DNA from: Gorsachius magnificus | Taxonomy: Eukaryota; Chordata; Aves; Pelecaniformes; Ardeidae | NCBI GenBank assembly: GCA_034008185.1 | Contig: CM067084.1 | Span: forward strand, 14,713,385 to 14,777,384 | Direction of reading: 5' to 3' | DNA: 64,000 nucleotides | Shown here: positions 24,011-39,000 of the stretch, piece after piece | How positions within the stretch are numbered: position 1 is the stretch's first letter | How the letters are laid out: the number at the start of each line of letters is the position of its first letter | Position numbers and translations under genes: made by a program | Notes under the pieces: model-generated | Databases searched by the model: none | What the model saw: only the letters and a program-made list of their open reading frames with translations | What the model was told of the DNA's origin: nothing

Positions 24011-27000
24011 CCCCCTTCAGCCCACACAAAGCTTATCCAGTAAATGCCACATCTCTGGGACGTCATCTGAAAATTGGTTTAGCATGTAAGGCAACAGAGG
24101 AATTAGAAACAAGAATAATTTCTCACATGCACTTGATAATAATCTTCATATAATCCAGGTTTTTTTATTTCTCCTGTAGGTAGATAAATTCTGGTATTTC
24201 AAACTTCAATTAATCCCATTGAGACTACTTGAGCGTTAAAGCAGCAGGCTGTCCGGGATTTGAGCTGCTGCAGCAACTCCTACACCACCATACACAAAAC
24301 AACTGAAGTTAATACAGAGTAGATGATAGCTGCTTTTAGCACTTGTTACAGGGTTGGATTTTAGGGTTCCCTATGCTGTAATAGCTGCAGTCATCTACCA
24401 GGTACGAGGACAAAGCCTGACAATGACCTGTGCAAAGCAAGATTGATTTAGCTTCAAGAGCTTGAAGTCAAAACAAAGTTATACAGAGAGACAAAGTTGG
24501 GAGTGGAGAGGAACTAACCAAATACTTGCATTGTAAATTATGTAAAAATTGAAAGGAAACCCCTGAGAAAGCACAGGAGAAAGAGATTTGCCTTTGTCCA
24601 AACAAACACATGAAGTGGTACACAAAGGCCTCGCTCGATGGAACTACCCGTTTATATAAAGCTACTCATGCATAAATGTTTGCAGAATCAAGCTCATAGT
24701 GAACAAACTGTCGTAACAAAGTGAAACTGCCTTTTAAATTCAGAGATGAGTCTCTCAAGTATCTGTCATGAACAATATGATGCTTCTCACAACAGGAATT
24801 TCTTCATAATCTTCCTTCTTGTTCAATTTTTAATGTTCCATAGCATAACACATAGCCAAAAAGATCCTGCCGGCATAGGAATCTGTACCAGTAGACTCGG
24901 AGTGCCACCAGTGAAAATCCAGCTTGTGGACAGGGAACTCGCAAAGCTCAGCTAGATGCAATTCCGTAGCGTAGGGTGTCTCCATGTTTCTCCCTTAAGA
25001 ACTGACTACTGCTCAGGTTTCCTCTGTGGTTACTTTTCAAATGAAAGCAATCCCAAGCTCCTAGATGCCTTCAGAATTGAGGACAAAGTCTGTAAAACAG
25101 ATGTCCTGTTAGAATTGGAAGGAATGGCTATGAGAGCGCCTGCTTGCTCATTTCAGTAATGAAACCTTAAATACCTATAGTGCTGAATGTACATGGAACA
25201 GTTACCACAAGTATGGTCTTGAAGAAGTACACTTTTTCTTGGGCAAGGCTTTGTTGTACAGCTGGTCATACTGCAGACCACAGGAAGGAAAAAGGCTGAT
25301 TTTTAGATTACTCGTGTTAAGATGCAAGATGTTACTGGAGGATGCCTGTTCAGAAACCTACCATACGTCAGCATGGAAAAAAGATAAGGTAATCAGAATT
25401 TTATCCCTCTCTGAAATGTTTTCCAAATAGCTATATAGTCTAAAACTCTCTTTCATCATACAGGCAAAATTTTCAGAGCTTGAAATTACACTTAAGCATA
25501 AAAGATGTCATCTGATGCTCAAAAGTACGGAGCTTAAAATTATTTGAAATGTGTTTCAGTGCTCACTACCTCTGGAAAAAAATCACATTTCTTTAAGTGC
25601 CTAGATATGGATTTAGGGTGCCTAACTGCATCCACTCAGGCTTGAAAATTTTAGCCTACATATACCTATGCTTCATAATAAATGTATCAGAAAGCTTCAG
25701 ACAAGCTATAAAAGCATTCTCAAAAAAGCAATGCAGACTTGAGCCATTGGAAGATGAGACACCAACCTGACACAGTACTTGGCTGTATAGTTCAACTCAT
25801 TCTGGTACATGGGAAGTAGCACCTGAAGCCCGGGCTTTAACAGATGACTGTAGTAGCAGGAGAAAAATTAAAATGAAACACCTACTGGGGCAGTTTTGTC
25901 CTGTTACTTACTGGTATTTCCCAACATTTTCCAAATCGCCATGCTTCTTTCTTTAAAATCTCCCTTTCTGCTGTCTCCCCAACTCCTGTGTATGAACCTC
26001 CTACATGCCACCTGAAAAATATTAAGTGCATCTAAGCTTCCTGGTCTGATACCATTCTGTTTGACTGTCGAGCCAAATCAGGAGTCTCTTGCTTAGCGAA
26101 AAAGGGGAGGATAAGGAGGTGAGGGAGGGAGCAAACAAGAACTTCAACTGTGACAGACTTAAGACTTCCCCAGGGAACAGCACGTGGAGATGCTGGGGAA
26201 TATCCCTGCTCGGCTAGCTAGATCCAGTCTGGCTAGCAAGGTTTACTATTTCCAGGCCAAGGATCAAACAGAATATTAAATCATTAAAGAACTTCAGGAT
26301 GAGAAAAAATAATGGGATTTAATGGCCCGTCAGCAGCCGGAGTAGAGCCTCTCTGCTGGAGGAGCTCTAGCAAGCAACCCGAGTCTCCCAGGGCACAGGG
26401 GGAAATAACAGGGTTGACAGGAATTTACTAAACCTTCAGGGAAAGGCAAAGGTCTAAGCAAGAGGAAATGCAAATCTTTATTGTTGTAGGCCTTTGCTCA
26501 GTGTACATTTCAGTGGATAAAAATGGTTTGCTTTCAAGAAGCTCTTTTTGTGTTATCTTCGATCAGCGTTCTGTATAACAGTTTGCCAAGGGAAAGGAGT
26601 TAATGTACACCAAAGGCAATTGGGTCTGTCATGCTAACCTTGTTAGGAAGCAGGGCTGTGTCAGCCGGAGTAGTTCAATTTAGGCTCAGTATCAAAGGGG
26701 GACTGAAAAGGATCTAAAGCATTCTGTACTCCTGAGCACTGAAACATCTTCAGGTAAAAATCCAGGGCTGCTTGTTCTCAGGACTGACTGCATAGCATAA
26801 TTGCATTGCTGCTCCATCCCAACCACAATAAAGCAAAGAATATTGAATTTATACCTGCTTTTAAAACTACAAAGAACTAGGGAATCAAAAATTAAATCCT
26901 AAGGAAAGCATAAAGCGTAAACCATTCCCATATCCATGGCTGATCACTCCCGCCACTCCACCCTCACTTTGAGGGGAAAGCCACTGTCCTCCTCGTGGTG

Positions 27001-30000
27001 GAACCAACAACCCTGCCTAAAAAACCAAAGGGTGCTTTGGTACTGAGCCAAAACCTAAAGAACCAAATGAAAATCAGCAAAAACACATCCTGAGCAGGAC
27101 TGAACTTGACTAGTACAGCTTCCTGCATAACACTGTCACTGTAGATCACCGCACAAAATTGAAGTCTGTGAACTATGTCAGGCTCTTAACAAAGAGAATC
27201 GGTGGCTGTGAACTACCGTGTGGCTCTCGGTGCCTCACACCTTGTTACTTACACTAATGATGAATGCGTGCTACCCTGCTAGTCTAATCATGATTTATAC
27301 CCAATATACATTAGCAGTGAAGCTACAGAAGTGATTGAAAAACCAGCAAGAAGATGGTGAAGTAGGTTCTGCAAGGGAACTGAAAGCCATGCGCTATGGA
27401 ACAAATCAAGGTCTTGACTTTACAGGTTATTCTGCCTGGGCAGTCGATTGTGCCAGTGGCTCCAGTGAGGCCTGTGCGGGCCACTGCCAACATAAAAACA
27501 ACTTGCAGGATCAACACCCAGCCAAGGAAGAGCTGTATAACTAATATAATGGAGGTGAAACTGAAATTGAGACAAATACCACACTACAAAAGACCGAAGA
27601 AAGCAATGTCAAAAGAAAACACTTCCTCAGTTATCTGAAATGATCGCAGACTTTTCATCAAAAGACTGAGGAAAAACAATACAGAACCACTGGAGAAAAC
27701 GACTGCAGAGATAGTATCATGCTGTGTACCAAATGAGAGATGGGTGGTAGTGCAAATAATAAAAAACCCCAAACCAAAATGAAGTCTTGTGCTGAGTAGA
27801 TTGCACCTCCTGCTGAAAGACGGATAGATTTGCTTCCTTTACACTTCAGCAATATTTACTGTGTTTGTTGTAGGAGTAGAACATGATTGCAACAAAGTGA
27901 CCCACCTCAAATGTCTTTCTGTGCATCGTATATATCATGCAAATATTTATCATCAACGCCAATCTGAACAGTAGTTTCACTTCTTGCCCCACTGTCAGGA
28001 AAAAGTCAGTCTTAGAAATCCCAGACAAAGCACTATTGCACTATTATTGTTCTCCTTTCAATAGCAGTTTCTCCAAGTTTCGTCATTGATTGCTTTGCAA
28101 AGTTTTGTATAAAACCAAGGAACAACAAGCAGAGTTCCAAAGGACAGCAAACCTGATTTTATCACTAATATGACGTTGGAAATATATTCATATGACACAA
28201 AATGCTGAACAGTATAAGCCTACTCTATTGTTCAAAACGTGATAATGGAGTGACTTTATTGTAACAGCCCCGATGTCACGTAGCCTCCCACAAAGCTTGC
28301 ATCACCACCATATCTTGTGCTCCGGCCACTTTGACAATAATGCAATTGCGTGTCCAGGCCTCATCTGGATCAGATTTGCCAGGCAAGACAGACATACACA
28401 GATCTGGTATTAAAAATTGGGGGCTGCAGCCTAAAAAACCAAAACAACAACAAAAGTTTTAATTTTGTTTTCTGCTCACTTTGCACCAATGTAAATGACT
28501 ACACAGCATGCAAGGCTTTAAAGAATCAAGATCATCGATTAAATTATTGGTCCGGTTCCGCTAGTACAAACTCTGTCAACTTTAAGGGTCTTTTTACTGA
28601 CCCTTGCACAGGGCAGAAGCCATAGTTTTTATTAGGTCTGTTAGTGCTATATGCCATCTTTCAGGCCTAATGTCCTGTTACTGGATGTTGGACGCTTAAC
28701 CTCAGCTAAAAAAGTAACACTGCTCTATTTTATCTCAGAAGACAAAACTGCTTCAGTATCTTTCAGCAATACTTACTTGGGACAGAAGGCGAGAGGCCAA
28801 GCCAGCGGTTAGTTTACTATCTAAAACAATAAAGTCATCAGACAAGCTAGAATGGAAGCAATACATGATTCCCTACTTGCTGACAAGATTTTGCCATTGC
28901 TTTTTCCACATTTCCCTACATAGGCTGAATTTCAAGGAAGGTTTGTATGGTGCCAGAACAGACCTGTTTTAAAGTGTTGTGTTGATGTCCACCAGAAAAA
29001 AAAAAAAAACAAACCACATCTGTCAAGACAATTTCTCAGCACTCACCCACTCCCCACCTCCCCAAAACCCAACCCCATTCCTATGGCTTTAAGTGCAGTT
29101 TCACAGCACATCTTATTCCCTCACAACCACCCCCTGAAATTAGAGTTCAGACTTCCAGTTTCATTCTCTGAAGATAGAACTGTAACCATTCCCTACTTAC
29201 AAAAAGAATATCATCCATCTTTTCCTTTAAAACTCTGCCAAAAACTCAAGAGAATCTGGTTTTGTCCTACATTTAATCCCACGTTCCCTTTGCCTCACCA
29301 TTCAGAGACAAAACTGTCTTCTAGGATAGCAATGCCTACAAAAAGAGTGTCCCTGCCAATGGCCAGCTGTTCCCAATTTTCTCATTTTCCAAAGGGATGA
29401 ATTGGCAGAAAGCAGCTGAGTTCACATTTGCATTGCCCTCCACTGGTGTAATTATTTATATCACGTTATATTGAAGACAACTTTCTCTCAAGCCATAATA
29501 GCTATTTTTTTACTTTGCATGGTGAGAATGAAAAGGTTTGATGCAATAGAAAACCAAGCCCTTGGAGCTTTCCAGTGCTTTTGGTGGAGTAGTTCACACA
29601 GTAGTTCACACCCTCCTTTGAAACAGATTCTGGCTCCGTTTGTGGCAGCTGGTTGAAGACGAGCAACATCTAAAAAACTGAAAATTCACAAATGCCTGCC
29701 AGATTGAAGTAGCAAGATGATAGGATACCTTATCATTGGTAGTTTGATAAAATGATTATGTGAACTCCATTCTCATTTAATATGTATTTCCTTTTACAGC
29801 TGCATATATATATCCTCTAATGCATACCCTGCACATTCATAGCAAGAGGAGCCCGACAAGATACCACGCTTGTCTGAAGAAAACTAAAAACTTGAAAATG
29901 AAAGAAAATAATTTAAGCTGAAGCTTTAACAGATACTCTCTTCCATGTAAAAGTAGGTTTTTAGAGCTTGAAAAGAATGTTCAAAAACAAGGTGTGAATG

Positions 30001-33000
30001 CAAATAGAAAAATAATCTTTAGAAGTTGCATTTTCTTCCATTTTCTGGCTACTCCCTCTTGCGCTGGAAGGGGGTCCAGGCCTGCGTGACAGGTGGAGCT
30101 GGTAAGTGAGGGAGTGCTTTGTGCACGTCCGTTACTGTGCTGAGCAGCAGATTTCTGAAGCAATTTTTGCCTTTAACTCAGACCGAGACAGTTTTCCCAG
30201 GGCATGGTGCGTAGAAATAAAGCCTGGGATAGTAAATTTCACAGCTCCTGGGTGGGTTTCTGTCACGTATGTTGACAAAACCTTAGAGCTGGCGGCAAAC
30301 CTGGTGCCCTGTGCCATGATGCTCTGACACTCTCACCTCCCTGCAGAGTAACCACTGGGGAACTTGCTCAGATAAACTAACGTAAAGCTTCCAGCACCCA
30401 TTTTTCTCTCACCGTGTTTCACCCATGCATCAAAGGGAATGTCATTGACAACAAAGGTGGATTAACCACATCAAAAACCAACTAACAGAATCAAGGACTG
30501 GTAAGATACAGCCAGTGCTCCAGCCAGCAAGTGGGTGTGAATAGTCCGTAGCGGGCTGTTGCCAGTGTAGCACCTCAAAGGAGACAGCCGAAGGAGGGGC
30601 TGGCTGACAGCTCCATCTGAATCCCAGAAGCAGCAGAAGCGGGGAGCTCCTGTCTGCCTGCTACAGAGGTAGGATGCCACCAGTCAGCTAATTGGCAACA
30701 TCTCGTCTCTTGAAGGGGAAACCTCTTCTTGCTCTTGCTGAGCTTCTGCTGAACTCCTGCTGTCACGCTTTTCCTCTAATTTAAGAAAGAAAAATACAGT
30801 TCTGACACCCCTTGTTTGAAAATTTGTTAGCTGTTCTAATCAGCTAATGCTTTAAATCACAGCTGCCTTGATTTCAAAGAAGTTTTACTTGTAGGATAAC
30901 TTTCTATCACCATTTTGTCTCGGCTTATTCATGTACCTGTAATGTACCCAGGCCTATGTTGGACAATGATTTTCCTTCTGTTTCCTCCACGTCGTCAGAC
31001 CACATGCAGATTCTCACCCCTGATCTTTTTATACTGGTCACAGCAGGACTTTAAAAAGGATGTATTTTACTACACAGATGAGCAATCACTTTCAAAACCC
31101 TTTGCAGCATTTTCCTACCCACTGTGCTTCAGTTCACAATTTGATGCCATTCAAAAATAGCAGCCTCTTGTCTGTGTATGATATTGCAGCCTGTCTTAGG
31201 GTAAATGCTTAATCTAAAATCATCACACCTTAATGGTGTATTCTTTTCCCTGTGCTGCAATTTAAAACAGTAATACAAAGAATATTTTGGAGAGCTTGAT
31301 ATATGGCTTAGCTGATTCTGTCCCTCACTTCTCATCTCCCGATCTTTGATATATTTTGGATTTTGACCCTGTCTGTCCTGTAGAAACTTGTATGTAGCAT
31401 GAAGTGACTATCGAAGAGCTAATGATGTTCACTGCTTAAAGCGGGCTGTACGTTCTGCTGGCCGAGGTCTGTCTCCTCTGCTGTGTTGGGGAAGAGTATC
31501 TGCCTTGCATTGTAAAGTCAGTGAAATAAATGGAAATAATTAGTATGTGGTGATTGACGGTAGGGACAGTGGGGTTTAGTTCCAGCTTTGTCACTGACCT
31601 GTTGCCTAATTTTGAGAGTTTCACTTAACTTGTATGGATCTGACCCACTTATAAAACAGCTATCATCTCCCTCGCTGATCTCAGAAGGTACTGTTAGATT
31701 TGGACCCTGGCTATAACTGGCCTTTCAGCACTTGTGTGCCATTCAGGGTATAAAAAAGAATTTTGCCCTACGTGCCTTACTTTGACCAAGAAAAATTAAT
31801 TAATTTGGGGGAAGCACTGGGGGAAACTCTCCTTTGCATGCCATAGGGCAGTAGGTTGCCTCAAAGAGCTTGGGAGAAAGTGGAATCATATGAAATTCTT
31901 GGCCTAAAGAGGAAGGAACGATATTTTCTTTGAGTCTTTCTTGGACTATTGCCTGCTTCACTCTCCATGTCTAGGACAGGCTGGCCTTTAACTAACTGAG
32001 GCATTTAGCACAAGTTAAAATCCTCAACCAACAGACTCCACACTAGAGCAAAGTATTCTTATTCATTTTAAGAGGAACATATTTAAAATAATTTAAGTCG
32101 TGTGTCAGGTCATATGAGAAGTCAAGCCCATCTTTATCAGGAATTAATATCTCTCAGCTTCTCTGGTTAGCAGTAGATAGGTTTCAAGAGCTATCCCCTG
32201 CTCCTTCCTGAGTATTATCTAGGTCATCTTGATACATGCAAATATTCCACTGAATTTAACAGTTACTCTCATGAAGCTTTAGCTCTGTCTTTATGCATTT
32301 GTCTGCAAACATTCTAATATCTTGCTGCTATCATAAAAAATAAAGGATTCTGTGTCCTGGAGCAGAACCACATAGAGCAGATATCTATATAGATATAGCA
32401 CATCTAGTTAGAGAGAAACATTTTTTCTTGTTGTTCTCAAATAAATATATGTTTATTATGTATGTAACAGTAACTCCAGAGTGTGTTAATTTGCTTGGTT
32501 GGCTGCCTATAGACAAATGTCTTCTGAAATAGCTGAACTGGTGTTTACTTCTGGTTAATTAACCTATGTGACTGCCACTGTTTTTGTAAACATTACTTAA
32601 TAAAAGGTAACTTCCACAGTCAAAGTTTAAATCCATTGCACTATAATGTTTGCATCATGCATTTTATTTTGTCTCTTTTACTAGTTAACTAGCATTAGTT
32701 GCTAAGTAGATGTTAACTTTAGAGTTATAAAAACACATGCTTCTGGAAAAACATTTTAGCAAGTGAAGATGGTGTTAATAATGTAAAATAACTCTGTAAC
32801 CACTTCCTCCCTGTTATTTTTAGGGACAAAGTGAGATCAACTGGTGTACACATATATTGCTTGTAAGTCAAGCAAGAAAAGAAATATGGAGTACAGCTTC
32901 TTGTAGAAGTACTAAGTTATCTACATTTTGTACATTGGGTCAGCATCTGTTTACTTTTTTTTTTCCTGCGACGAGTTCAGAGAAATTCTGTTGAATCCAG

Positions 33001-36000
33001 CTGAACTGTTCTGAAACTGCAGCATGTGACTAGGAACAGGGTTCACCCACTCTATGAGAGATGTGTATCTCACTGCCTGCCAACAAATCATAGGTAGGAT
33101 TTACCTTGCGCCTTTAACACTGCTTGTTAAAATTACACAGCAGAACCTCAGGAAATGTGAACCAAGCAGCCTAACTCTGCGGTGTGGGCTGGGGAGGGGT
33201 GAGCGATGAGCTGCAAAGGAAGGATGGGAGTGGACGGCAAGTCAGAGGCAAATGCTGGGGACACAATCCATTGCTTCTCCACCTTCGGGCCGATCTGACG
33301 ACATGTGTTGTAGCTACCTTGTCTTTTCTTTGGCATTACTCAGAGCTCGTACATGCAGCCAGCGTTACAGGGTTTGATGTTGCTAGGATGGTGGGGTCGA
33401 GGGGGGAGAAAAGCCTGTGGCATACGTGGCATAGGGGCTACTGTGTGGAGAGATGATAATCCCTCAAATCAACCTCAAAACATTTTGTAGGGAATAAAAG
33501 GTGAGAGCAGAAGAGGTGAAGCAAATGCTGGCTTCCACAGGGTTATTGTCCAGCAAACTTTGCCAAGGGAATCTGGGGGTCATTTTCTTCTGCTGTGGAA
33601 AGAAATTCAGGTTCTCAGAAATTTATATCCTTACTGCAATGTATATTGGGGCAAATACTGGTTTTCTTTAGGATTTCCTGAAAATCTCATTCCAGAATAT
33701 ATATATATGTTTTACCTTCCCTGACTTTTGTGTCCAAATAGAGGTCTGCCTGAGGAGGTTGCTTGCAATCTACTTTAAATGAGGAAAGAAAAAAAAATGG
33801 AGAATAAACAATGGCAAAGACAAAACTATGTGGAAACTATGGAATTCTGGGTTTGTATATTACATTTTTGGAAACAAATTCTCCTTTAGGTAGAAATTAT
33901 CCCCTCAGAGAAGTTTTTTCCAAACACTTATTGGACGTAAGATATAAGGGATATAGATTAAACAGTGTCCTTGTGTCAGAGCTGGTTCACCTCTGCGAGC
34001 TCAGAAGACAGGCAGAATGAAGTCCAACTTGCCTGCCTAAGACAGGGTGAATGTATGTCCCTTGTGGCTTGAAGAAACTGGCCAGAGAGGAAACATCTAT
34101 ACTGGATAACGGTTGTATCACAACACTGCTTCTAAGTTAGCCATTCACTTTCCTCGCCTTAATGAGGGGAGGGGTTTAAACATGGAGAATGAAGAAGCAT
34201 TTCACAGTGAGTCTCCAAGAGCTTGAGTCTATCGAGTGCTTTCACTAATGCTTTACTTTCTGAAGAAACTGCTGAATGCCATCTCTCTTGATTACACTGG
34301 CAGAAATGGATTTCTTTTCATACTCGTTTTCATACTAAATCTTAGAAAGCAAGGGGAGCTGAAGTATAAGACAACAGATTTCATGAAGGAAGGTAGAAGT
34401 ATGTCAGGGCTTCTTGCCATTCACTGTTCAGCTGTTTATTTTTCTTGTACATTGAAACTTTTCTTAACTGACATTAAGAAAATCATATCTAAATCTGGGA
34501 AAGTGATATGACTGCAGAGATAATTGAGCCAAAATCTGAGCAAGGACTGAGAAGCACAATAAGATCTGATGCTCTTCAAGGTGTTGCAGTCCTTCATTTA
34601 GCATTGACATTTATTACCTCAACAGCTATTGGCAATAGCATCCTCACTTTCTTGCCAGATGCATTCTGGTGCATGATATTTTCCTTGTGACAAAACTTGT
34701 TATAAACAAAGGAGATGGAAGATTGCAACAACAACCGTACTTTTATCAAGGAATTCCTCCCTCAGACTATATAGGCTGATAGTTACTGTGCTGTTATACT
34801 TTGTATAAAATGGAACAGGATGCTTTAAATCTCTGAGTACAATTTCTGTAAATACGTTTGTTAAAAAAGACAACACAAAAAGCTATCATAACATGAAATA
34901 CTATCAAACGGGGATAGCGTTGATTTAGATACCAAGTTTATGCATTTCAGCACAGATGTAATCTACTCTGATCAGCACTGAGGCATTTATTCCCCTTACT
35001 TGAGGATTTCTAGAAGAAATGGTGTATAGAAGAGTAGTAAACAAGTCTGGTGTTTGGAAATGCTTCTCAGATAAATCCACATGCCACTACAGTGCTGTTA
35101 ACAAAGGTAACAGCGTAATAATAAAAAGGTTAAAGTGTCAGGAAATATGTCAAAATGTTTCTTTAAAATTAAACCTGTAGATGCTGATTGGGTACACAGA
35201 ATGTAGCATTTTTCTCGCCTGACATTTTGTTTATGCCATTTTCCAGTCTGTGAGATCAGGTAGTATGTGTATGAAAAATATTTATTGAATTCTGTGGTGC
35301 AATACATACAGGCAACCAAGCCTCTATGTGTACATTTCAATAAAATAAGAAATACATTCCTGAAGTTCCTTTATTTACTGATCAAGCAAAACTCTTAAAA
35401 CCGAAAGAAAAACAAACCATCTCCAAGCAAAGTAATAGTCTGAAATCCCTGATATGCAGTGTTAAAGCAAGACAGGCTTGTGAAGAATGACAATTTTTTT
35501 TTTTTTTGCTTAAATGGGGATGGTGGATTTAGGAAAAAAAAAATTGTCATCTCCTGCACCTGGTGGCTGGACTGAAATACATATTTTAATTACATTTGTG
35601 GCTGTTCAAAAATACTGGCAGGGATTTAAAATACCCATAACTGAGAAGAAATGCTACCTTTGATGATGGCCCAATTTTGACCCATATAAAATTAGAGCAA
35701 ATAGCCATAGGAAATATCTGTAATTCCTTTCAAAAATCTGAGATAACATGAAACCTGTCTTGGTTTCTCTGCATCACTGTGTAATGTGGGTCTATCAAAA
35801 CGTTCAGCCTGGGCGTATTTAATGTTCCATGTTCAAGCATGCAGAATTAACCATTTTTAAGATGAAATGCAATGATTATATATGCCACTTCAACTGTTCT
35901 TATGTTCTCCTCATTGGATGTTCAACCAAAATCCAGAAAGAAGCTCAGAGAGATACAAGCTGAGAGGGAAAGCAACTGATCCTCTGTTTCTGTGAGCTGT

Positions 36001-39000
36001 AATGTAGCGTGGGGCGTCCTTCCCTTCTATACGCTTTCCCAGCCAGCAGTCGCCATAAACAGCATCGTAATATTGCCATGTTGCAAGCACGCTAATCATG
36101 TCACACATTTGGATGATGGCGTAAACAGCATAAATGCCTGTTATTGCCACAATAACAGTTTCAGTGTAAGGAGCCAAAGACGAGGAAGAACAGGGACCAA
36201 AGAAAATGAGGCTGTTATACAAGAGATCATTCTAGTTAACAGATGAAGGTCCACCTCCAAGAAGCTGCTTTTCCCTTCACAACAACCTAGTCACACCTTC
36301 ACGGCCTCTTGTTGAGGGGTATTTCTACAGCACCATTTTTCATTCTGTACTAAATCAATAATTTCATTGATTTATCTGGCTTTTCGATATGACTGTCATT
36401 AGAACAGTGAAGAGGTATGCGAGTAGGCAGAACAATCAAGAAGAGGAGAGGTGAGAGGAAGTGTGTAAAAAATAAATCTTTTTATGGAGAGGTCCATGGA
36501 ATAATAAACTATTAAAAACTTCCCTGGGGTATTGTTTTTATACATACTGTACTGTTTAATAGAGAATTCCAGTGTATAATAGAAGTCAAAAATCTCCTAG
36601 AAATAACTTGGCTTTGTAGTGGGAATAAATGTTTTGTTAGAGCAATTTCTAGGGCATTCTTTTTCATTTCTTTAGAAATGAAGCTATTTTTCAGTAATGA
36701 AGAAACAAAACTGAGAAACATATACAGCCAACCATCTTGAAGTGTATAGCCCTTAAAGGTGCTAAGCAGACCAGTGCTAAGAAGACCATTTTTAGCTGAT
36801 TATTATCAATTTAACAGTGTAAACTTTTTAGTGCATTTTGTTTGGTTTGAGCTACTATTACATATTATAAATATGAAAAAAATAGACATATAACTACTTG
36901 CGGTTGTGTAGTCAAGGAAAAATGTGAGTCAACGGAGCAAGGCTTCCTCTAATTTGGCGAAATAGAAATTACCCACTTCTGCCTGCCTTACCACAAAACA
37001 CAAGATTTCAAGTACTGACAACGCTTCATTCTACCACTAACCTCACTGACCATTATTTGACAAGGTAGCCATATGTAAATACGTCTTTGCCTCATTAGCA
37101 TAAAAAAATCTGATGTCTCTGTTCCTTCCTGGTCCCATCCAAATCAACAAGGGAAGTTTGCTATGAAGTACTCCTTTTATCTGCTCTTCAGATAAATGCA
37201 TACCAGAATGTTGTAACCACGCCTAATCAAAACCACATAAATGCCTACATAAAGACCAGTTTGCTCAGCCTTTTCTTTGGTGATAAGATCATAGTGCAGG
37301 GAGGTAAATTTTGCCATCTTTTGCCATGCTGGGTAGTGCCTCATCTTGCTCATCCTCCCCTGGACGTGCAGGGGATCAGTGGCACCCTACAGAGGAGCAA
37401 TGCCCAGGAGCAGCAGCGGCAGGACAGGGCTCTGCACTGCAACTTCCCCAGGAGCCCCAAGGGAGAAGGGAGAGGAGCGCTGTGGAAGGAGGAGCCTGGG
37501 AAGGAACGGTGCCTCACAGTGATGCTTCCTTTCCTATCAAACACTCTTTTTCAGCCAGTTCAGCTCCAGTGTCTGGAGCAATGTTTGCAAGCTGGGTGTC
37601 ACCCTCTCCCTACTCTCTGCTGAAGGAGGGTGGCCCTACAGAGCATGTCCTCCCCACACATTTCCAGCTAAACCCCAACTCCTCATTTAGGTAATCCTTG
37701 CAAGATTTCCCATAACATAGGTGTATAGATTGTCCCTGATGGATGGCTCCACAACCCAGTGCTAGATGGGTAGGTGCAAATGGATACAGAGTTTTAGTAA
37801 TGTGTTAATAAAAACCCAATTAAGATCAAAATACCTTCCACAAGGTTACCATAAAAAGTGATGTTTGAGTTAAATTACACTGAGGAATAAATGGCAAATG
37901 CCTGCTCGTATCTGTAAGTGGGGCTTTCATGAATAATCCAGCATGCTTGCTAATGATAATGAAAGTGCCCATGTCTCGTATATTAGAATTATTTCCCCCT
38001 TAGTCTCTGCAGGCTAAAAGCTTTGCCTTTGTTGCACACCATGCTAAGATGAAGAGCTGCTAAGGCCAGGCTTGATTTTTATGTTGATATTCTTCTGCAG
38101 TTAAGAGGTGAGTTCTTGTTACTTACTTTCCAACAAGCCTGCAAAAATGGTACTGCACACCTGTGTCATACTACAAAAGGTGTTTTCTATTTCTCAGCTA
38201 ATGGATAGCTTTTAGCAAGATATATATAAAACTTAAAACCAGCCAAAAATCTGTAAAAAGCAACTCTACTGGTTACCTCTATGATGCTGGCCTGGCGGAG
38301 TCATTAAAAGGGGAGGCCTGGCTTTAAATGCAGAATTCAGCTGATACATGTAGTACCATGCTAATTTAAAAATTTACATCAGGAAGGGTGAGGTCAAATA
38401 CAGAGCTTGTGGGGAATAATCAAATCTTCTTACAGTAAAATTATACTGACAGGAATAACCCCCCCAAATTACAGAAGTGAAAGCAGTGTGGCAGTGAGAA
38501 CAGATTACTGGTTAGTCAGTTTATTAGGGCTTCTAGAATTTGTGGCTTACCCAGAGACATTCTAGTTACAGGCTAATCAACTGGAAAAGATATTTGAAGA
38601 AAAAGGATATCCTAGTTGATATAGTTCACAAAGCATTAGTTAAGCCTCGTGGGTCTGATGGACAATAAATTATTGTTGAAACAGCTCAAATCTAAAGAAC
38701 ATTTTTCTGTGTCATTTGTTTCAACTTGTTCCTCTTTGTCACCTAAAATCAAGGAAGTAGCTCCACAGCACGCATTTATGGGCTGCATCACTGACAAGTT
38801 TATTCTCCTACCATTTCCCTCGTACTTTTTTCTTGTCTGAAATAAACTGGGCAGGGACTATCTCTCTTGAACAATGGCAGATTTAAACTGGAACATCCTG
38901 CTGCTCACTACTCTAAGACCATTTTTTATTGCTCTGGCAGCATAAAAGAGACTTAAATGGATGTAAAAGGGTAACTCACACTCACTTTAATTCCCCTGTT

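Noticed and set aside
22404..24066. Long open frames on both strands in the CpG island (up to about 306 codons), including poly-Gln or poly-Ala tracts
   Set aside because: Stops are rare at this GC content. The frames overlap one another on both strands, are Pro/Arg/Gly/Ala rich, and cross the TATA element and CTG repeat. No domain is visible.
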